From Planctomycetia bacterium (GTDB taxonomy: Bacteria; Planctomycetota; Planctomycetia; Pirellulales; JALHLM01): a DNA stretch of 33,900 bases. The DNA is taken from the NCBI GenBank assembly GCA_034440135.1, contig JAWXBP010000144.1, positions 1-33,900 of the forward strand, given 5' to 3'. The notes under the pieces are model-generated. The model made no database searches and was not told the DNA's origin. It saw nothing but the letters and a program-made list of their open reading frames with translations. This document shows, one piece after another, positions 8,640 through 16,592 of this stretch; the first letter of the stretch is position 1; each line of letters begins with the position of its first letter. The position numbers and the translations under genes are program-made.

Positions 8640-9035
8640 CTACCACAATTCGCACAGGACCTCGCCGCCCAACTTGCGCTGGCGGGCTTCGCGGTCGCTG
8701 ATGACGCCGCGGCTCGTGCTAATGATCGAAATGCCCAAGCCGTTCAGGACGGGCCGCAGCGATTCCGCGCCACGGTAAATCCGACAGCCGGGTTTGCTGA
8801 CGCGCTTCAAGTGCCGAATGACCCGTTCGCCGTTCGGGCCGTATTTCAGGTGAATGCGCAGCTGGCTGGCTGGTTGGGCGGTTACTTCCTCCCAATCCCA
8901 GATGTAGCCTTCGCGCTTCAACACTTCGGCCAAGCCGCGCTTAACCTTGGACAGCGGCATTTCCACATGGGCGCGCTCAACGCGCACCGCATTGCGGATC
9001 CGTGTCAACATGTCGGCGATAGGGTCGGTCATCAT
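8640..9035 (-). CDS. rpsH: 30S ribosomal protein S8 (uS8)
   Basis: The 131-residue protein starts MMTDPIADMLTRIRNAVRVE and ends ISTSRGVISDREARQRKLGGEVLCELW, both strongly conserved in uS8. It is a primary binder of 16S rRNA helix 21. In E. coli uS8 also represses the spc operon by binding mRNA near rplE. I did not identify an equivalent structure here. The start is unambiguous from the conserved DPIADMLTRIRNA segment. It follows rpsN by 16 nt. Confidence 0.97.
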   Translation of the reverse strand: MMTDPIADMLTRIRNAVRVERAHVEMPLSKVKRGLAEVLKREGYIWDWEEVTAQPASQLRIHLKYGPNGERVIRHLKRVSKPGCRIYRGAESLRPVLNGLGISIISTSRGVISDREARQRKLGGEVLCELW

Positions 9036-9051
9036 CGCAGTCGGGTTCCCT

Positions 9052-9237
9052 TTACCAGCTCGCCTTCTTCACGCCGGGGATCAAGCCTTGGTCTGCTAAC
9101 TTGCGAAAGCAGATGCGGCAAATGCCGAATTTCTGGTACACAGCTCGCGGACGCCCGCAGAGCTTGCAGCGGCGCACCAGCCGGGTGGAGAATTTCGGCT
9201 TACGGGCCGCCGAGGCAATTTTGGATTTACTCGCCAT
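9052..9237 (-). CDS. rpsN: 30S ribosomal protein S14, zinc-binding type (uS14)
   Basis: This is the short 61-residue form. Four cysteines in CKLCGRP and CRICF form the zinc ribbon typical of the C+ (type Z) protein. The end [15 protein letters not shown] is the conserved uS14 C-terminus. Zinc-free, longer paralogues exist in many bacteria, so a second copy elsewhere is possible. It lies between rplE and rpsH as expected. Confidence 0.97.
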   Translation of the reverse strand: MASKSKIASAARKPKFSTRLVRRCKLCGRPRAVYQKFGICRICFRKLADQGLIPGVKKASW

Positions 9238-9329
9238 GGAAAAAACCGATGGGGTGCTAGCTCATTCTGACACTGGCGACGCATAAGAACAAACAATGCT
9301 CATCATGCGGCACGCATCACTTGCTGTCT

Positions 9330-9965
9330 TCAGCCTGCCTTCTCTCGCTTCTGTTGCGCCTGCGCCTCGGCCGTCTTGAACGGCATGCCGAAGCCTCGCA
9401 ACAGTTCTCGACCTTCGTCATCCTTGTCGCAAGACATCACGAACGTGATGTTCATGCCTTGCACGCGGGTGTATTTGTCTGGATTCAACTCCGGGAACAC
9501 CAACTGCTCCGAGAGCCCAAGGCTGTAGTTGCCGTGGCCGTCGAAAGCGTTTGGGTCCAAGCCGCGGAAGTCGCGCACCCGAGGAAGGGCCAGCGACACC
9601 AGCCGATCCAGGAACTCGAACATCCGGGCGCCCCGCAGGGTCACCTTGCAACCGATCGGCAGGTTCTCGCGGAGTTTGAATCCGGCGATCGCCTTGCGGC
9701 TGCGCGTGACCATCGGCTTCTGGCCAGTGATCTGGGCAATCGCCGACACGGCTTCGTCAATGTGCTTCTTTTCGGTGACCGCGCTGCCAACGCCCATGTT
9801 GACGACGATCTTCTGCAGCCGCGGCAGCGCGTGCTTGTTCTCTCGGTCGAGCGACTTGGCCAGCGCGGGCAACAATTCCTGGTGGTAACGCTCCTGCAGA
9901 CGCGGCACGGGCACAGGGCCTGCCTCCGCCTCGGGAGCCGCTTCCTTTTTCGTTTTCGCCGCCAT
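9330..9965 (-). CDS. rplE: 50S ribosomal protein L5 (uL5)
   Basis: uL5 binds 5S rRNA and contacts the P-site tRNA. The core is visible as PRLQERYHQELLPAL, LQKIVVNMGVG, KLRENLPIGCKVTLRG, LPRVRDFRGL and GMNITFVMSCD. From ATG 9965 the product is 211 residues. That is about 30 more than usual, because of an Ala/Glu/Lys-rich N-terminal tail (MAAKTKKEAAPEAEAG...) and a charged C-terminal tail. GAGG lies 9 nt before this ATG. An upstream in-frame start at 9995 is less likely. Confidence 0.95.
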   Translation of the reverse strand: MAAKTKKEAAPEAEAGPVPVPRLQERYHQELLPALAKSLDRENKHALPRLQKIVVNMGVGSAVTEKKHIDEAVSAIAQITGQKPMVTRSRKAIAGFKLRENLPIGCKVTLRGARMFEFLDRLVSLALPRVRDFRGLDPNAFDGHGNYSLGLSEQLVFPELNPDKYTRVQGMNITFVMSCDKDDEGRELLRGFGMPFKTAEAQAQQKREKAG

Positions 9966-10025
9966 ACCTAAACGCCTCGTGTTATCAACTTCCAAGCCAC
10001 TCAGCCAACCAACGCATCTCGATGC

Positions 10026-10373
10026 TTACTTCGCCACGTGCTGGACGTGGGCCGGGGCGATCGTGCCGATGCCGGCGTTGCACTTCTTGCAGAACCGCTC
10101 CTTCGAGCCGTCCGCCAAGAACCGCGCCCCCGTCCGTGTCGCCTTGCCGCACTTCGGGCAAACCAGCGCCACGTTCGACAACTGGATCGGCATTTCCTTC
10201 GACAGCCGGCCCCCTTGCGGGTTCCGCTGGCTGCGCCGCATGTGTTTGTACACGCGGTTCACGCCTTCCACGATCAGCTTGCCCTTGGTCCGATCGACCT
10301 TCACAACGCGGGCTTCCACGCCCTTGTCGTCGCCGACCAACACCTTGACTCGATCATCCACGCGAATATGCAT
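10026..10373 (-). CDS. rplX: 50S ribosomal protein L24 (uL24)
   Basis: The KOW motif region DRVKVLVGDDKGVEARVVKV is followed by GVNRVYKHMRRSQ. The C-terminal half carries a zinc-ribbon-like pair of CxxC motifs (CPKCGK and CKKC), present in many bacterial uL24 proteins. uL24 is an early assembly initiator at the exit-tunnel opening. The ATG at 10373 overlaps the rplN stop (TGATG); an in-frame GTG at 10376 is an alternative. Either implies translational coupling to rplN. Confidence 0.95.
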   Translation of the reverse strand: MHIRVDDRVKVLVGDDKGVEARVVKVDRTKGKLIVEGVNRVYKHMRRSQRNPQGGRLSKEMPIQLSNVALVCPKCGKATRTGARFLADGSKERFCKKCNAGIGTIAPAHVQHVAK

Positions 10374-10741
10374 CACACCACCTCACTGGCGAGGCTGACG
10401 ATTTTCATGAAACTCTTGTCCCGCAACTCACGCGCCACGGCGCCGAAGATGCGGGTCCCCTTTGGATTCTTGTCGTTGTCGATCAGCACCATGGCGTTCG
10501 AATCGAACCGCACATAGCTGCCGTCGATCCGTCGCGTCGGCTTGCGGCAACGCACCACCACGCCGCGGACCACGTCTCCCTTTTTCACGTTACTGCCAGG
10601 AATGACGCTCTTCACGCTGCAAATGATCACGTCGCCCAGCCCGGCCCAACGCCGGCGGGTGCCGCCTAACACCTTGATGCACATCACCTCTTTCGCGCCG
10701 GAATTATCCGCCACGTTGAGTCTGGTTTGCATCTGAATCAT
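10373..10741 (-). CDS. rplN: 50S ribosomal protein L14 (uL14)
   Basis: The 122-residue protein starts [20 protein letters not shown], a near-invariant uL14 signature. It continues with [15 protein letters not shown] and [15 protein letters not shown]. It sits at the subunit interface. Length is exactly standard. The 128-nt gap upstream, between rpsQ and rplN, contains an imperfect inverted repeat. Confidence 0.97.
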   Translation of the reverse strand: MIQMQTRLNVADNSGAKEVMCIKVLGGTRRRWAGLGDVIICSVKSVIPGSNVKKGDVVRGVVVRCRKPTRRIDGSYVRFDSNAMVLIDNDKNPKGTRIFGAVARELRDKSFMKIVSLASEVV

Positions 10742-10796
10742 GGCAACTCACCTAACTGTCGATGTCCACAAGGAATTCGATTCGCCGTCGATCCAA

Positions 10797-10863
10797 GTGA
10801 TGAGTGCGGAGTGATGAATGATGACTATTTGTTGTTCATCACTGACCACTCTTCACTCATCAC
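10797..10863. repeat. Imperfect inverted repeat inside the ribosomal operon (rpsQ-rplN gap)
   Basis: GTGATGAGTG (10797-10806) pairs with CACTCATCAC (10854-10863), and the inner TGATGAA (10812-10818) with TTCATCA (10835-10841). The arms are AT-richer and more repetitive (GTGATGAGTG/AGTGATGA units) than neighbouring DNA. The element begins 7 nt after the rpsQ stop codon. It looks like an inserted repeat tolerated within the transcription unit. Confidence 0.65.
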
Positions 10864-10869
10864 TCATCT

Positions 10870-11187
10870 TCACACTTCCGCCCGTTGCGTCGCTTCCGCT
10901 TCCTTGGCTCGGATGCGAGCCCGCATCGCCGCGATGTCCACCACCTGGCTGCGGCTGACGACGCGAACCAATTCCCAACGCTTCAACTTCGACCGCGGCT
11001 GGCTTTCGACGATCTCGACCGTGTCGCCCAGCTTGGCGTCGTTGTTCTCGTCATGCACGTGGCACACGGTCCGACGGTGCAGGAACTTCCCGTACTTAGC
11101 GTGACGCACCAGGCGCGGGATCTCCACGCGGCGCGTCTTCGACGCCTTGTCGCTGGTCACGATTCCGATTGACACTCGCTTGGGCAT
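10870..11187 (-). CDS. rpsQ: 30S ribosomal protein S17 (uS17)
   Basis: The OB-fold of uS17 is shown by IGIVTSDKASKTRRVEIPRL, then HAKYGKFLHRRTVCHVHDEN, then KLGDTVEIVESQPRSKLKRWELV. At 105 residues it is about 20 longer than the common form, owing to a charged helical tail (AAMRARIRAKEAEATQRAEV). It binds the 5' domain of 16S rRNA. The stop codon lies 6 nt before the inverted repeat that fills the next gap. Confidence 0.96.
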   Translation of the reverse strand: MPKRVSIGIVTSDKASKTRRVEIPRLVRHAKYGKFLHRRTVCHVHDENNDAKLGDTVEIVESQPRSKLKRWELVRVVSRSQVVDIAAMRARIRAKEAEATQRAEV

Positions 11188-11243
11188 AGCTCTATCGTCC
11201 GTCTTGGTCGTCTAGCGGCGCCTTGCAACGCCGTTACCAGGCA

Positions 11244-11450
11244 TTACGTGGCGGCCGTCTTCAATTCACGTTCGCGAAGAATCGTCTTCACGCGGGCCAT
11301 CAGGCGCCGATTTTTCTGCAATTCACTGGGCGTATCGAGCCGCTCTGTCTGGGCCTTGATCCGCAAGTGAAACAGCGTTTCCGCCGCTTCCTTGAGAGTC
11401 AGCCCAAGCTGCTCGTCGCTCATTTCTCGAAGTTCGCTGGCTTTGCTCAT
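11244..11450 (-). CDS. rpmC: 50S ribosomal protein L29 (uL29)
   Basis: The 68-residue two-helix protein has the motif LREMSDEQLGLTLKEAAETL followed by FHLRIKAQTERLDTPSELQKNRR and VKTILRERE. uL29 lies near the peptide exit tunnel. It starts 3 nt after rplP, implying coupled translation. Confidence 0.96.
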   Translation of the reverse strand: MSKASELREMSDEQLGLTLKEAAETLFHLRIKAQTERLDTPSELQKNRRLMARVKTILRERELKTAAT

Positions 11451-11453
11451 GTC

Positions 11454-11870
11454 CTACCCCGACCGACGCTTGAGGAAGCGAACCGCGACTGGCATCTTGT
11501 GCGCGAGGCGACGCAGACAGATCCGCGCCGCTTCTTCCGAAACGCCGCCGATCTCGTACAGCACCGTCCCCGGCTTGATCACGGCCGCCCAGTATTCCGG
11601 CTCCCCTTTGCCCTTGCCCATGCGGGTTTCGAGCGGGATGGAGCTGATCGACTTGTGCGGAAACACGCGAATGAACAAGCGCCCTTCGTTGCGGAGGTAT
11701 TGTGACGCGGCGATACGCCCAGCCTCGATGGTCGAGGCGCTGAGCCAACCGCCTTGCATCGCCTGCAAACCGAAATCGCCGAAGACGACGCGGTTGCCGC
11801 GAGTCGCGTCACCTCTTATACGTCCTCTTTGGCTTTTTCGGTGCTTGACCCTCTTGGGCATCAGCGCCAT
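11454..11870 (-). CDS. rplP: 50S ribosomal protein L16 (uL16), start embedded in rpsC
   Basis: The 138-residue protein starts MALMPKRVKHRKSQRGRIRG, matching the conserved uL16 N-terminus (PKR.K.RK...GR.RG). It continues with FGDFGLQAM, RVFPHKSISSIPLETRMGKGKG and PGTVLYEIGGV. uL16 organises the A-site region of the large subunit. The start lies 62 nt inside rpsC in another frame. ATG 11861 would shorten this to 53 nt but would still leave conserved residues overlapping. GAGGGTGAG precedes ATG 11870 as ribosome-binding site. Longer in-frame extensions upstream show no uL16 similarity. Confidence 0.95.
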   Translation of the reverse strand: MALMPKRVKHRKSQRGRIRGDATRGNRVVFGDFGLQAMQGGWLSASTIEAGRIAASQYLRNEGRLFIRVFPHKSISSIPLETRMGKGKGEPEYWAAVIKPGTVLYEIGGVSEEAARICLRRLAHKMPVAVRFLKRRSG

Positions 11871-12525
11871 AGATCTCACCCTCTTCGTACATGCCTTGAT
11901 TGATCCACACCTGGACCCCGATGTGTCCCTGTGCGGTCTTTGCTTCAGTGAAACCGTAATCGATCTTCGCGCGGAGCGTTGACAATGGCATCGCTCCGGC
12001 GATCTGCTTTTCGCGACGGGACATTTCTGAACCGCCGAGGCGACCCGCCAACTGCACCTTGATGCCCTTGGCGCCCGCTTCCATGCTCTGCTCAATCGAG
12101 CGCTTCATCGTCCGACGGAAGCTGGACCGCTTGGCCAACTGCTCCGCGATATCCTCGGCGACCAGTTGCGCCTGAATTTCCGGACGATTGATCTCCTCGA
12201 TCTTGATGTTGATGCGTCGGCCGACCAGGCGTTGCAGTTCGTTCTGCAGCTCTTCGACCTTCTCTCCCTTGCGACCGATGATGATGCCCGGCCGAGCCGA
12301 GAACAGCACCACCTTCACTTCGTCCCGAGTTCGCTCGATCTCAATCTTCGCGATCGCCGGATACATCGGCTTTCCGAACTTTTCCTTGCGACCCTTAACG
12401 AACTTCCGAATCTTGTGGTCTTCCACCAGCAGACCGGCGAATTCCTTCTTCGACGCATACCAACGGCTCTTCCACCCGCACATGATGCCGGTGCGAAATC
12501 CGATTGGATTGACCTTTTGACCCAT
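11809..12525 (-). CDS. rpsC: 30S ribosomal protein S3 (uS3)
   Basis: The 238-residue product begins MGQKVNPIGFRTGIMCGWKS. It has the KH domain with RPGIIIGRKGEKVEELQNEL, and a C-terminal domain with GIKVQLAGRLGGSEMSRREK and HIGVQVWINQG. uS3 lines the mRNA entry channel. The basic tail (QAPKKPKRTYKR) is encoded by the same DNA as the conserved uL16 N-terminus in another frame. The family is otherwise intact and of normal length. Confidence 0.97.
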   Translation of the reverse strand: MGQKVNPIGFRTGIMCGWKSRWYASKKEFAGLLVEDHKIRKFVKGRKEKFGKPMYPAIAKIEIERTRDEVKVVLFSARPGIIIGRKGEKVEELQNELQRLVGRRINIKIEEINRPEIQAQLVAEDIAEQLAKRSSFRRTMKRSIEQSMEAGAKGIKVQLAGRLGGSEMSRREKQIAGAMPLSTLRAKIDYGFTEAKTAQGHIGVQVWINQGMYEEGEIYGADAQEGQAPKKPKRTYKR

Positions 12526-12579
12526 ATTCTTGGCTCCGGCTTAAAGCGCCGATCTCAGGCAATGACTCGGAAGGAATGA

Positions 12580-12921
12580 CTAGGTGTTGTCCAAACGATC
12601 GACTGCCACACGGATGTGCGCGGTCCGCTTCTTGATCTGAAACGCCATGCCGCGTGCTCGCGGACGAATCCGCTTGAACATCGGCCCCGCGTCGACGCGA
12701 GCGTCGACGACCACCAATTCATCAACGCGACGCTCGTGACGGTCCTCGGCGTTGCCCAAGGCGCTCTTCAACACCTTCTCCAGCAACCGCGCTCCGCGCT
12801 GCGGCTGGTACTTCAAGATGTCGAGCGCTTCGTCCGCAAACTTGCCGCGAATCAAATCCGCGATCGGGCGCACTTTACGGGCGCTGATGCGGATGTTGCG
12901 ATAGATGGCGTGGTATGGCAT
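12580..12921 (-). CDS. rplV: 50S ribosomal protein L22 (uL22)
   Basis: From ATG 12921 the 113-residue protein has YRNIRISARKVRPIADLIRG, FADEALDILKYQPQRGARLLEKVLKSA and RARGMAFQIKKRTAHI. The long beta-hairpin of uL22 lines the exit tunnel. The frame is open to 12975, but the additional N-terminal residues are not uL22-like. The ribosome-binding site is weak, so the exact start is a judgement from family alignment. Confidence 0.95.
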   Translation of the reverse strand: MPYHAIYRNIRISARKVRPIADLIRGKFADEALDILKYQPQRGARLLEKVLKSALGNAEDRHERRVDELVVVDARVDAGPMFKRIRPRARGMAFQIKKRTAHIRVAVDRLDNT

Positions 12922-12988
12922 GACTCGAATTTCTTTGTCGGCTTGGTTGGTCGCCTTTCGCGAAGCGAGAGGCAACTATCAGTCGAGA

Positions 12989-13267
12989 CTACCTCTCGGC
13001 CTTCTTCGTCTTCCCACCGTGACCGCGGAACGTCCGGGTCGGGGAAAACTCGCCGAGCTTATGCCCGACCATGTCCTCGGTGACGAATACTTTGATGTGC
13101 AGCTTGCCGTTATGCACCATGAACGTGTGACCGACGAACTCCGGCACGATGGTGCAACGGCGCGCCCAGGTCTTGATCGGATTCTTGGTTCCCGCCTGCT
13201 CCTGGGCGTCTACCTTCTCGTAGAGCTTCGGATCGACGAACGGGCCCTTTTTAAGCGAACGTCCCAT
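12989..13267 (-). CDS. rpsS: 30S ribosomal protein S19 (uS19)
   Basis: The 92-residue protein starts [19 protein letters not shown] and contains [39 protein letters not shown] and [11 protein letters not shown], essentially the full uS19 consensus. It lies in the 30S head near the A-site. Position between rplB and rplV is canonical. Confidence 0.97.
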   Translation of the reverse strand: MGRSLKKGPFVDPKLYEKVDAQEQAGTKNPIKTWARRCTIVPEFVGHTFMVHNGKLHIKVFVTEDMVGHKLGEFSPTRTFRGHGGKTKKAER

Positions 13268-13323
13268 GGCTTGCCTTCAGTTACCGTGCTGCTGCAGTTG
13301 TGTGCTGAATGAATCCGGCGCGA

Positions 13324-14181
13324 CTAGTGAATCTTCAACTGACCGTAACGGCGCGACTTGCGCCGACGCACGATCGCTGTGTTGCTGTATTTTCTCGGCT
13401 TGCGGGTGTGTCCGCCCTTGGCCAGCTTGCCGGTCGGGCTGACCGGATGCCGCCCGCCCTTCGTGCGGCCTTCACCACCACCGTGCGGATGGTCAATCGG
13501 ATTCATCGCCGTACCGCGAACGTGCGGGCGACGACCTTTCCAACGATTGCGTCCGGCCTTGCCAATCACGATGTTCATGTGATCGGCGTTGCCGATGGCG
13601 CCCATCGTGGCCCGACAGGCACTGGGCACGCGGCGAATTTCACCGCTTGGCAAGTTGATCTGCGCCCAGTCGGCATCGCGAGCCGCCAGCACGGCGCTCG
13701 ACCCGGCCGAGCGGCACAGCACGCCGCCGCGGCCCGCCCGAAGTTCGATGTTGTGAATCGTGGCGCCCAGCGGGATGTTCCGCAGCGGCATGCAGTTTCC
13801 GACTGCCGGCGGGGCCTCGGGGCCGTTCATCAATTGATCGCCGGCCTTGAGTCCGGCGGGCGCCAGGATGTAGCACTTGTCGCCGTCGGCGTAGTGCAAC
13901 AAGGCGATGCGGGCGCTGCGATTCGGATCGTACTGAATCGAATCGACGCGCGCCGGAATGCCGTCCTTCTGGCGACGGAAGTCGATGACGCGATAGTTCC
14001 GCTTGTGACCGCCGCCGCGATGCCGCGCGGTGATCACGCCCTGATTGTTGCGACCGGAGCCACGCTTCTTCGGACGGGACAAGGCCTTGAGCGGCTTGGC
14101 GCCTGGAGTCAGGTCCGCGAAGTCGCTCACGCTCGCCCCGCGGCGGCCTGGCGTAACCGGGTTGTATTTGCGAATTCCCAT
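13324..14181 (-). CDS. rplB: 50S ribosomal protein L2 (uL2)
   Basis: The 285-residue protein begins [15 protein letters not shown]. It includes [19 protein letters not shown], the SH3-like domain and the conserved [17 protein letters not shown] loop, whose histidine lies close to the peptidyl-transferase centre. Length is typical for the family. The 80-nt gap upstream contains a small perfect hairpin (14228-14244). Confidence 0.97.
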   Translation of the reverse strand: MGIRKYNPVTPGRRGASVSDFADLTPGAKPLKALSRPKKRGSGRNNQGVITARHRGGGHKRNYRVIDFRRQKDGIPARVDSIQYDPNRSARIALLHYADGDKCYILAPAGLKAGDQLMNGPEAPPAVGNCMPLRNIPLGATIHNIELRAGRGGVLCRSAGSSAVLAARDADWAQINLPSGEIRRVPSACRATMGAIGNADHMNIVIGKAGRNRWKGRRPHVRGTAMNPIDHPHGGGEGRTKGGRHPVSPTGKLAKGGHTRKPRKYSNTAIVRRRKSRRYGQLKIH

Positions 14182-14227
14182 GACTCAATCCGATGGTTGC
14201 TCGACGATCCCTGACTGCTTTCATGGT

Positions 14228-14244
14228 CGAGGTCATCGACCTCG
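14228..14244. repeat. Short palindrome in the rplW-rplB gap
   Basis: CGAGGTC-ATC-GACCTCG is a perfect 7-bp stem with a 3-nt loop. The same core, with an ACA loop and two more base pairs, recurs at 25759-25779. This suggests a dispersed REP-like element rather than an operon-specific signal. Confidence 0.6.
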
Positions 14245-14261
14245 GCAATTGCTTCCTGCGT

Positions 14262-14576
14262 CTAGAACAAATTGATCCGATGCTCGGCGTGCAGCTTGAC
14301 GATCGCCTTCTTCCAATCTGCCGTGTTGCCTTGGCGGAAGCGCGCCCGACGCGGCTTGCCCTTGCGGTTTTGCGTCCGCACTTCCAACACCTTCACGTTG
14401 AACAATTCCTCGACCGCCCGGCGCACATCGGCCTTCGTCGCGAGGCGGCTGACCTCGAACGCGTAGGCATTGTGGCGCGTGGCGCGATGCATACCCTTTT
14501 CCGTCACCAGGGGACGGACAATCACCTGGTGCGGTTGCAACAGGCTGCCTTTGGATGTCGCGGCTTCCTCAGCCAT
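14262..14576 (-). CDS. rplW: 50S ribosomal protein L23 (uL23)
   Basis: The 104-residue protein has QVIVRPLVTEKGMHRATRHN, FEVSRLATKADVRRAVEELF and VKVLEVRTQNRKGKPRR, the uL23 pattern. uL23 at the tunnel exit is the docking site for trigger factor and SRP. It follows rplD by 13 nt. Confidence 0.96.
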   Translation of the reverse strand: MAEEAATSKGSLLQPHQVIVRPLVTEKGMHRATRHNAYAFEVSRLATKADVRRAVEELFNVKVLEVRTQNRKGKPRRARFRQGNTADWKKAIVKLHAEHRINLF

Positions 14577-14589
14577 GGCGTCGAATTCC

Positions 14590-15231
14590 CTATGCTTGCT
14601 TCGCGGCCGGCACGCGAGCCTTGAAGGCGTCGAGCGCGTCCTTGGTGACCAACAACTTCCGCGACTGCAACAAGCAGAGGGCGTTCAGGTCGGCCACAGC
14701 CGAAACTTTCACGCCTTCGATATTGCGAGCCGACTTGTAGACGTTTGCATCGTAGGCGGCGGTGGCCAGCAGCAACGTGGTGTCGTTCAATTTGAGCGCC
14801 CTGAGAACGCCCGCCACGTCCTTCGTCCGCGGGGCCGCCAGCGACAACTGGTCGATCACCACCACCTGATTGTCTCTCAACTTCGAGGCCAGCGCCATCC
14901 GGGTTGCCAACTGCAGCGCCTTGCGCGGCAGCCGGTAACCGAAGTCGCGCGGCCGTTTCTGTTTCGCATGACCGCCGCCGCGACGAATATTGGACCGCCG
15001 CGAACCGGCTCGGGCGTTGCCCGTGCCCTTTTGGCGATACATCTTCTTGGTCGTGCCGGCGACCTCGGTGCGGCTTTTGGTCTTGAACGTACCCTGCCGC
15101 AGGTTCGCCTGGTACATCACCACGGCGTCGTGCAACAGTTGCTTGTTGATGCGCGGCGCGAGGTCTTCCGGCGCGATGTCATACGCGCCGACCTCTTTGC
15201 CTGTGCGATCGAAAATGGGAATGCTGGGCAT
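14590..15231 (-). CDS. rplD: 50S ribosomal protein L4 (uL4)
   Basis: The 213-residue protein contains the extended tunnel loop GTTKKMYRQKGTGNARAGSR, then RGGGHAKQKRPRDFGYRLPRK, followed by the globular domain. In E. coli uL4 represses the S10 operon by binding its leader. The hairpin leader upstream of rpsJ makes comparable autoregulation conceivable here, but this is inference. It lies 13 nt after rplC. Confidence 0.97.
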   Translation of the reverse strand: MPSIPIFDRTGKEVGAYDIAPEDLAPRINKQLLHDAVVMYQANLRQGTFKTKSRTEVAGTTKKMYRQKGTGNARAGSRRSNIRRGGGHAKQKRPRDFGYRLPRKALQLATRMALASKLRDNQVVVIDQLSLAAPRTKDVAGVLRALKLNDTTLLLATAAYDANVYKSARNIEGVKVSAVADLNALCLLQSRKLLVTKDALDAFKARVPAAKQA

Positions 15232-15244
15232 CGCTGCGTCCGTC

Positions 15245-15931
15245 CTACAGCTTGTTCGTCTGGCGAATGATCACGTAACTGCCCGGCGGGCCCGGTACGG
15301 GGCCGCGGACCAACAGCAAGTTCTGCTCGCCGTCGACCCGCACTACCTTGAGATTTCGCATCGTGCAGCGCTCGTCGCCATAGCGACCGGCCATCTTGTG
15401 GCCCTTGAAGAGACGCCCCGGGAATGTGCGGTTACCGGTGCTGCCCGCATGGCGATGGCACTTCTTCACGCCGTGCGTGGCACGCTGACCTTTGAACCCG
15501 TGACGCTCCATCACACCGCCGGTACCACGACCGCGGGAGAAGCCAATCACATCGACGCTCTTAATTCCCTCGAAGACGCCGACGGCGACCTCTTGGCCAA
15601 CCGCCAACTCACCGACGGGACCGCGGATTTCGCGGATAAATCGCTTCGGCTCGCAATCGGCTTTGGCGAGAGCAGCCACGCCGGCTTGGGCGCGGGCCTT
15701 TTGACGCTTACTATCCAGCTTGGCAACATGACCACGCTCACTGCGGGCCGCTAAACGACGCGGCTTGTTCAGAAAGCCCAATTGCACGGCCTCATAGCCG
15801 TCTTTCTCGACCGACCGGACCTGCAGGACGTGACAGGGACCCGCCTCGATGACGGTTACCTGAATCGCCGCGCCGGCTTCGTCGAAAATCTGAGTCATCC
15901 CGACCTTACGGCCGAGTAATCCAATGGGCAT
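15245..15931 (-). CDS. rplC: 50S ribosomal protein L3 (uL3)
   Basis: From ATG 15931 the 228-residue product starts MPIGLLGRKVGMTQIFDEAG, the classic uL3 N-terminus. It contains GRGTGGVMERHGFKGQRATHG and SVDVIGFSRG. AAGG is 10 nt upstream of this ATG. An in-frame upstream start at 15955 is improbable. uL3 nucleates 50S assembly near the peptidyl-transferase centre. A 162-nt gap without visible genes separates it from rpsJ. Confidence 0.96.
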   Translation of the reverse strand: MPIGLLGRKVGMTQIFDEAGAAIQVTVIEAGPCHVLQVRSVEKDGYEAVQLGFLNKPRRLAARSERGHVAKLDSKRQKARAQAGVAALAKADCEPKRFIREIRGPVGELAVGQEVAVGVFEGIKSVDVIGFSRGRGTGGVMERHGFKGQRATHGVKKCHRHAGSTGNRTFPGRLFKGHKMAGRYGDERCTMRNLKVVRVDGEQNLLLVRGPVPGPPGSYVIIRQTNKL

Positions 15932-16093
15932 CGCAGTATCGCCTTGTGTGGTCACTTGCTCCGCGGGAGACGATCGACTATTGCGACCGCTTACCCACAG
16001 AACTTCCAGGCATTTTTCCCAACCAAACCGTGACGGCGACTGGCGTCAAACGATGGAAAAGCCACCGCCGACCAATCGCCGGAAAATGTATCG

Positions 16094-16423
16094 CTAGTGC
16101 CGCGCCGAAGCCTTGATCTTGATGTCAACGCCCGCGGGCAAACTAAGCTTATTCAGGGCCTCGATCGTCTTGGCAGTCGCCTGCACAATGTCGATCAGAC
16201 GCTTGTGCGTCCGAATCTCAAACTGCTGGCGAGCCTTCTTGTCCACGTGCGGACCGGACAGCACCGTATAGCGCTCGATCCGTGTCGGCAACGGGATGGG
16301 CCCATGCACTTCCGAACCGGTGCGCTTGGCCGTATCGACGATTTCAGCAGCGCTCTGATCGAGAACCGAATGGTCGTAGGCCTCCATTCGAATTCGGATC
16401 ACTTCGCTCGTGTGTCCAGACAC
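16094..16423 (-). CDS. rpsJ: 30S ribosomal protein S10 (uS10), first gene of the operon
   Basis: The uS10 core is clear: [40 protein letters not shown], and [20 protein letters not shown]. The start is probably GTG 16423, because GGGAG lies 9 nt upstream. TTG 16432 would directly abut that ribosome-binding site. The product is 109 residues, slightly longer than usual at both ends. uS10 also acts with NusB in antitermination. It is preceded by a structured leader and a consensus-like promoter. Confidence 0.95.
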   Translation of the reverse strand: MSGHTSEVIRIRMEAYDHSVLDQSAAEIVDTAKRTGSEVHGPIPLPTRIERYTVLSGPHVDKKARQQFEIRTHKRLIDIVQATAKTIEALNKLSLPAGVDIKIKASARH

Positions 16424-16450
16424 CGGCAGCAACTCCCGCCAACCCTGCAG

Positions 16451-16498
16451 TTTTCCCCGTGATCTTCAACCGCGAAGATCGATTCCCAAGTGGGGAAA
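16451..16498 (-). promoter_or_regulatory. Nested hairpin leader of the S10 operon
   Basis: An inner perfect stem GATCTTC/GAAGATC (16461-16467 with 16474-16480, 6-nt loop) sits inside an outer stem TTTCCCC/GGGGAAA (16452-16458 with 16492-16498). The structure begins about at the predicted transcription start and ends 13 nt before the GGGAG ribosome-binding site. Placement fits a leader for autogenous or growth-rate control, but the regulator is unknown. Confidence 0.6.
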
Positions 16499-16504
16499 CC
16501 TCAG

Positions 16505-16533
16505 AGAATAAGGTTATCGACCTGGACTGTCAA
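16505..16533 (-). promoter_or_regulatory. Sigma-70-type promoter of the S10-spc operon
   Basis: On the minus strand TTGACA (16528-16533) is followed after exactly 17 nt by TATTCT (16505-16510). That is a perfect -35 and a five-of-six -10 at optimal spacing. The predicted start near 16498 gives a leader of about 75 nt to GTG 16423. Confidence 0.8.
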
Positions 16534-16592
16534 CGGCGCGAATCCGGAATTTCCAAATGGTTTTTGAGGAGGTAGCTGGATCGATCCCGCTA

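Noticed and set aside
11871-12095. Upstream extension of rplP in the same frame
   Set aside because: Residues before MALMPKR show no uL16 similarity and lie wholly within rpsC.
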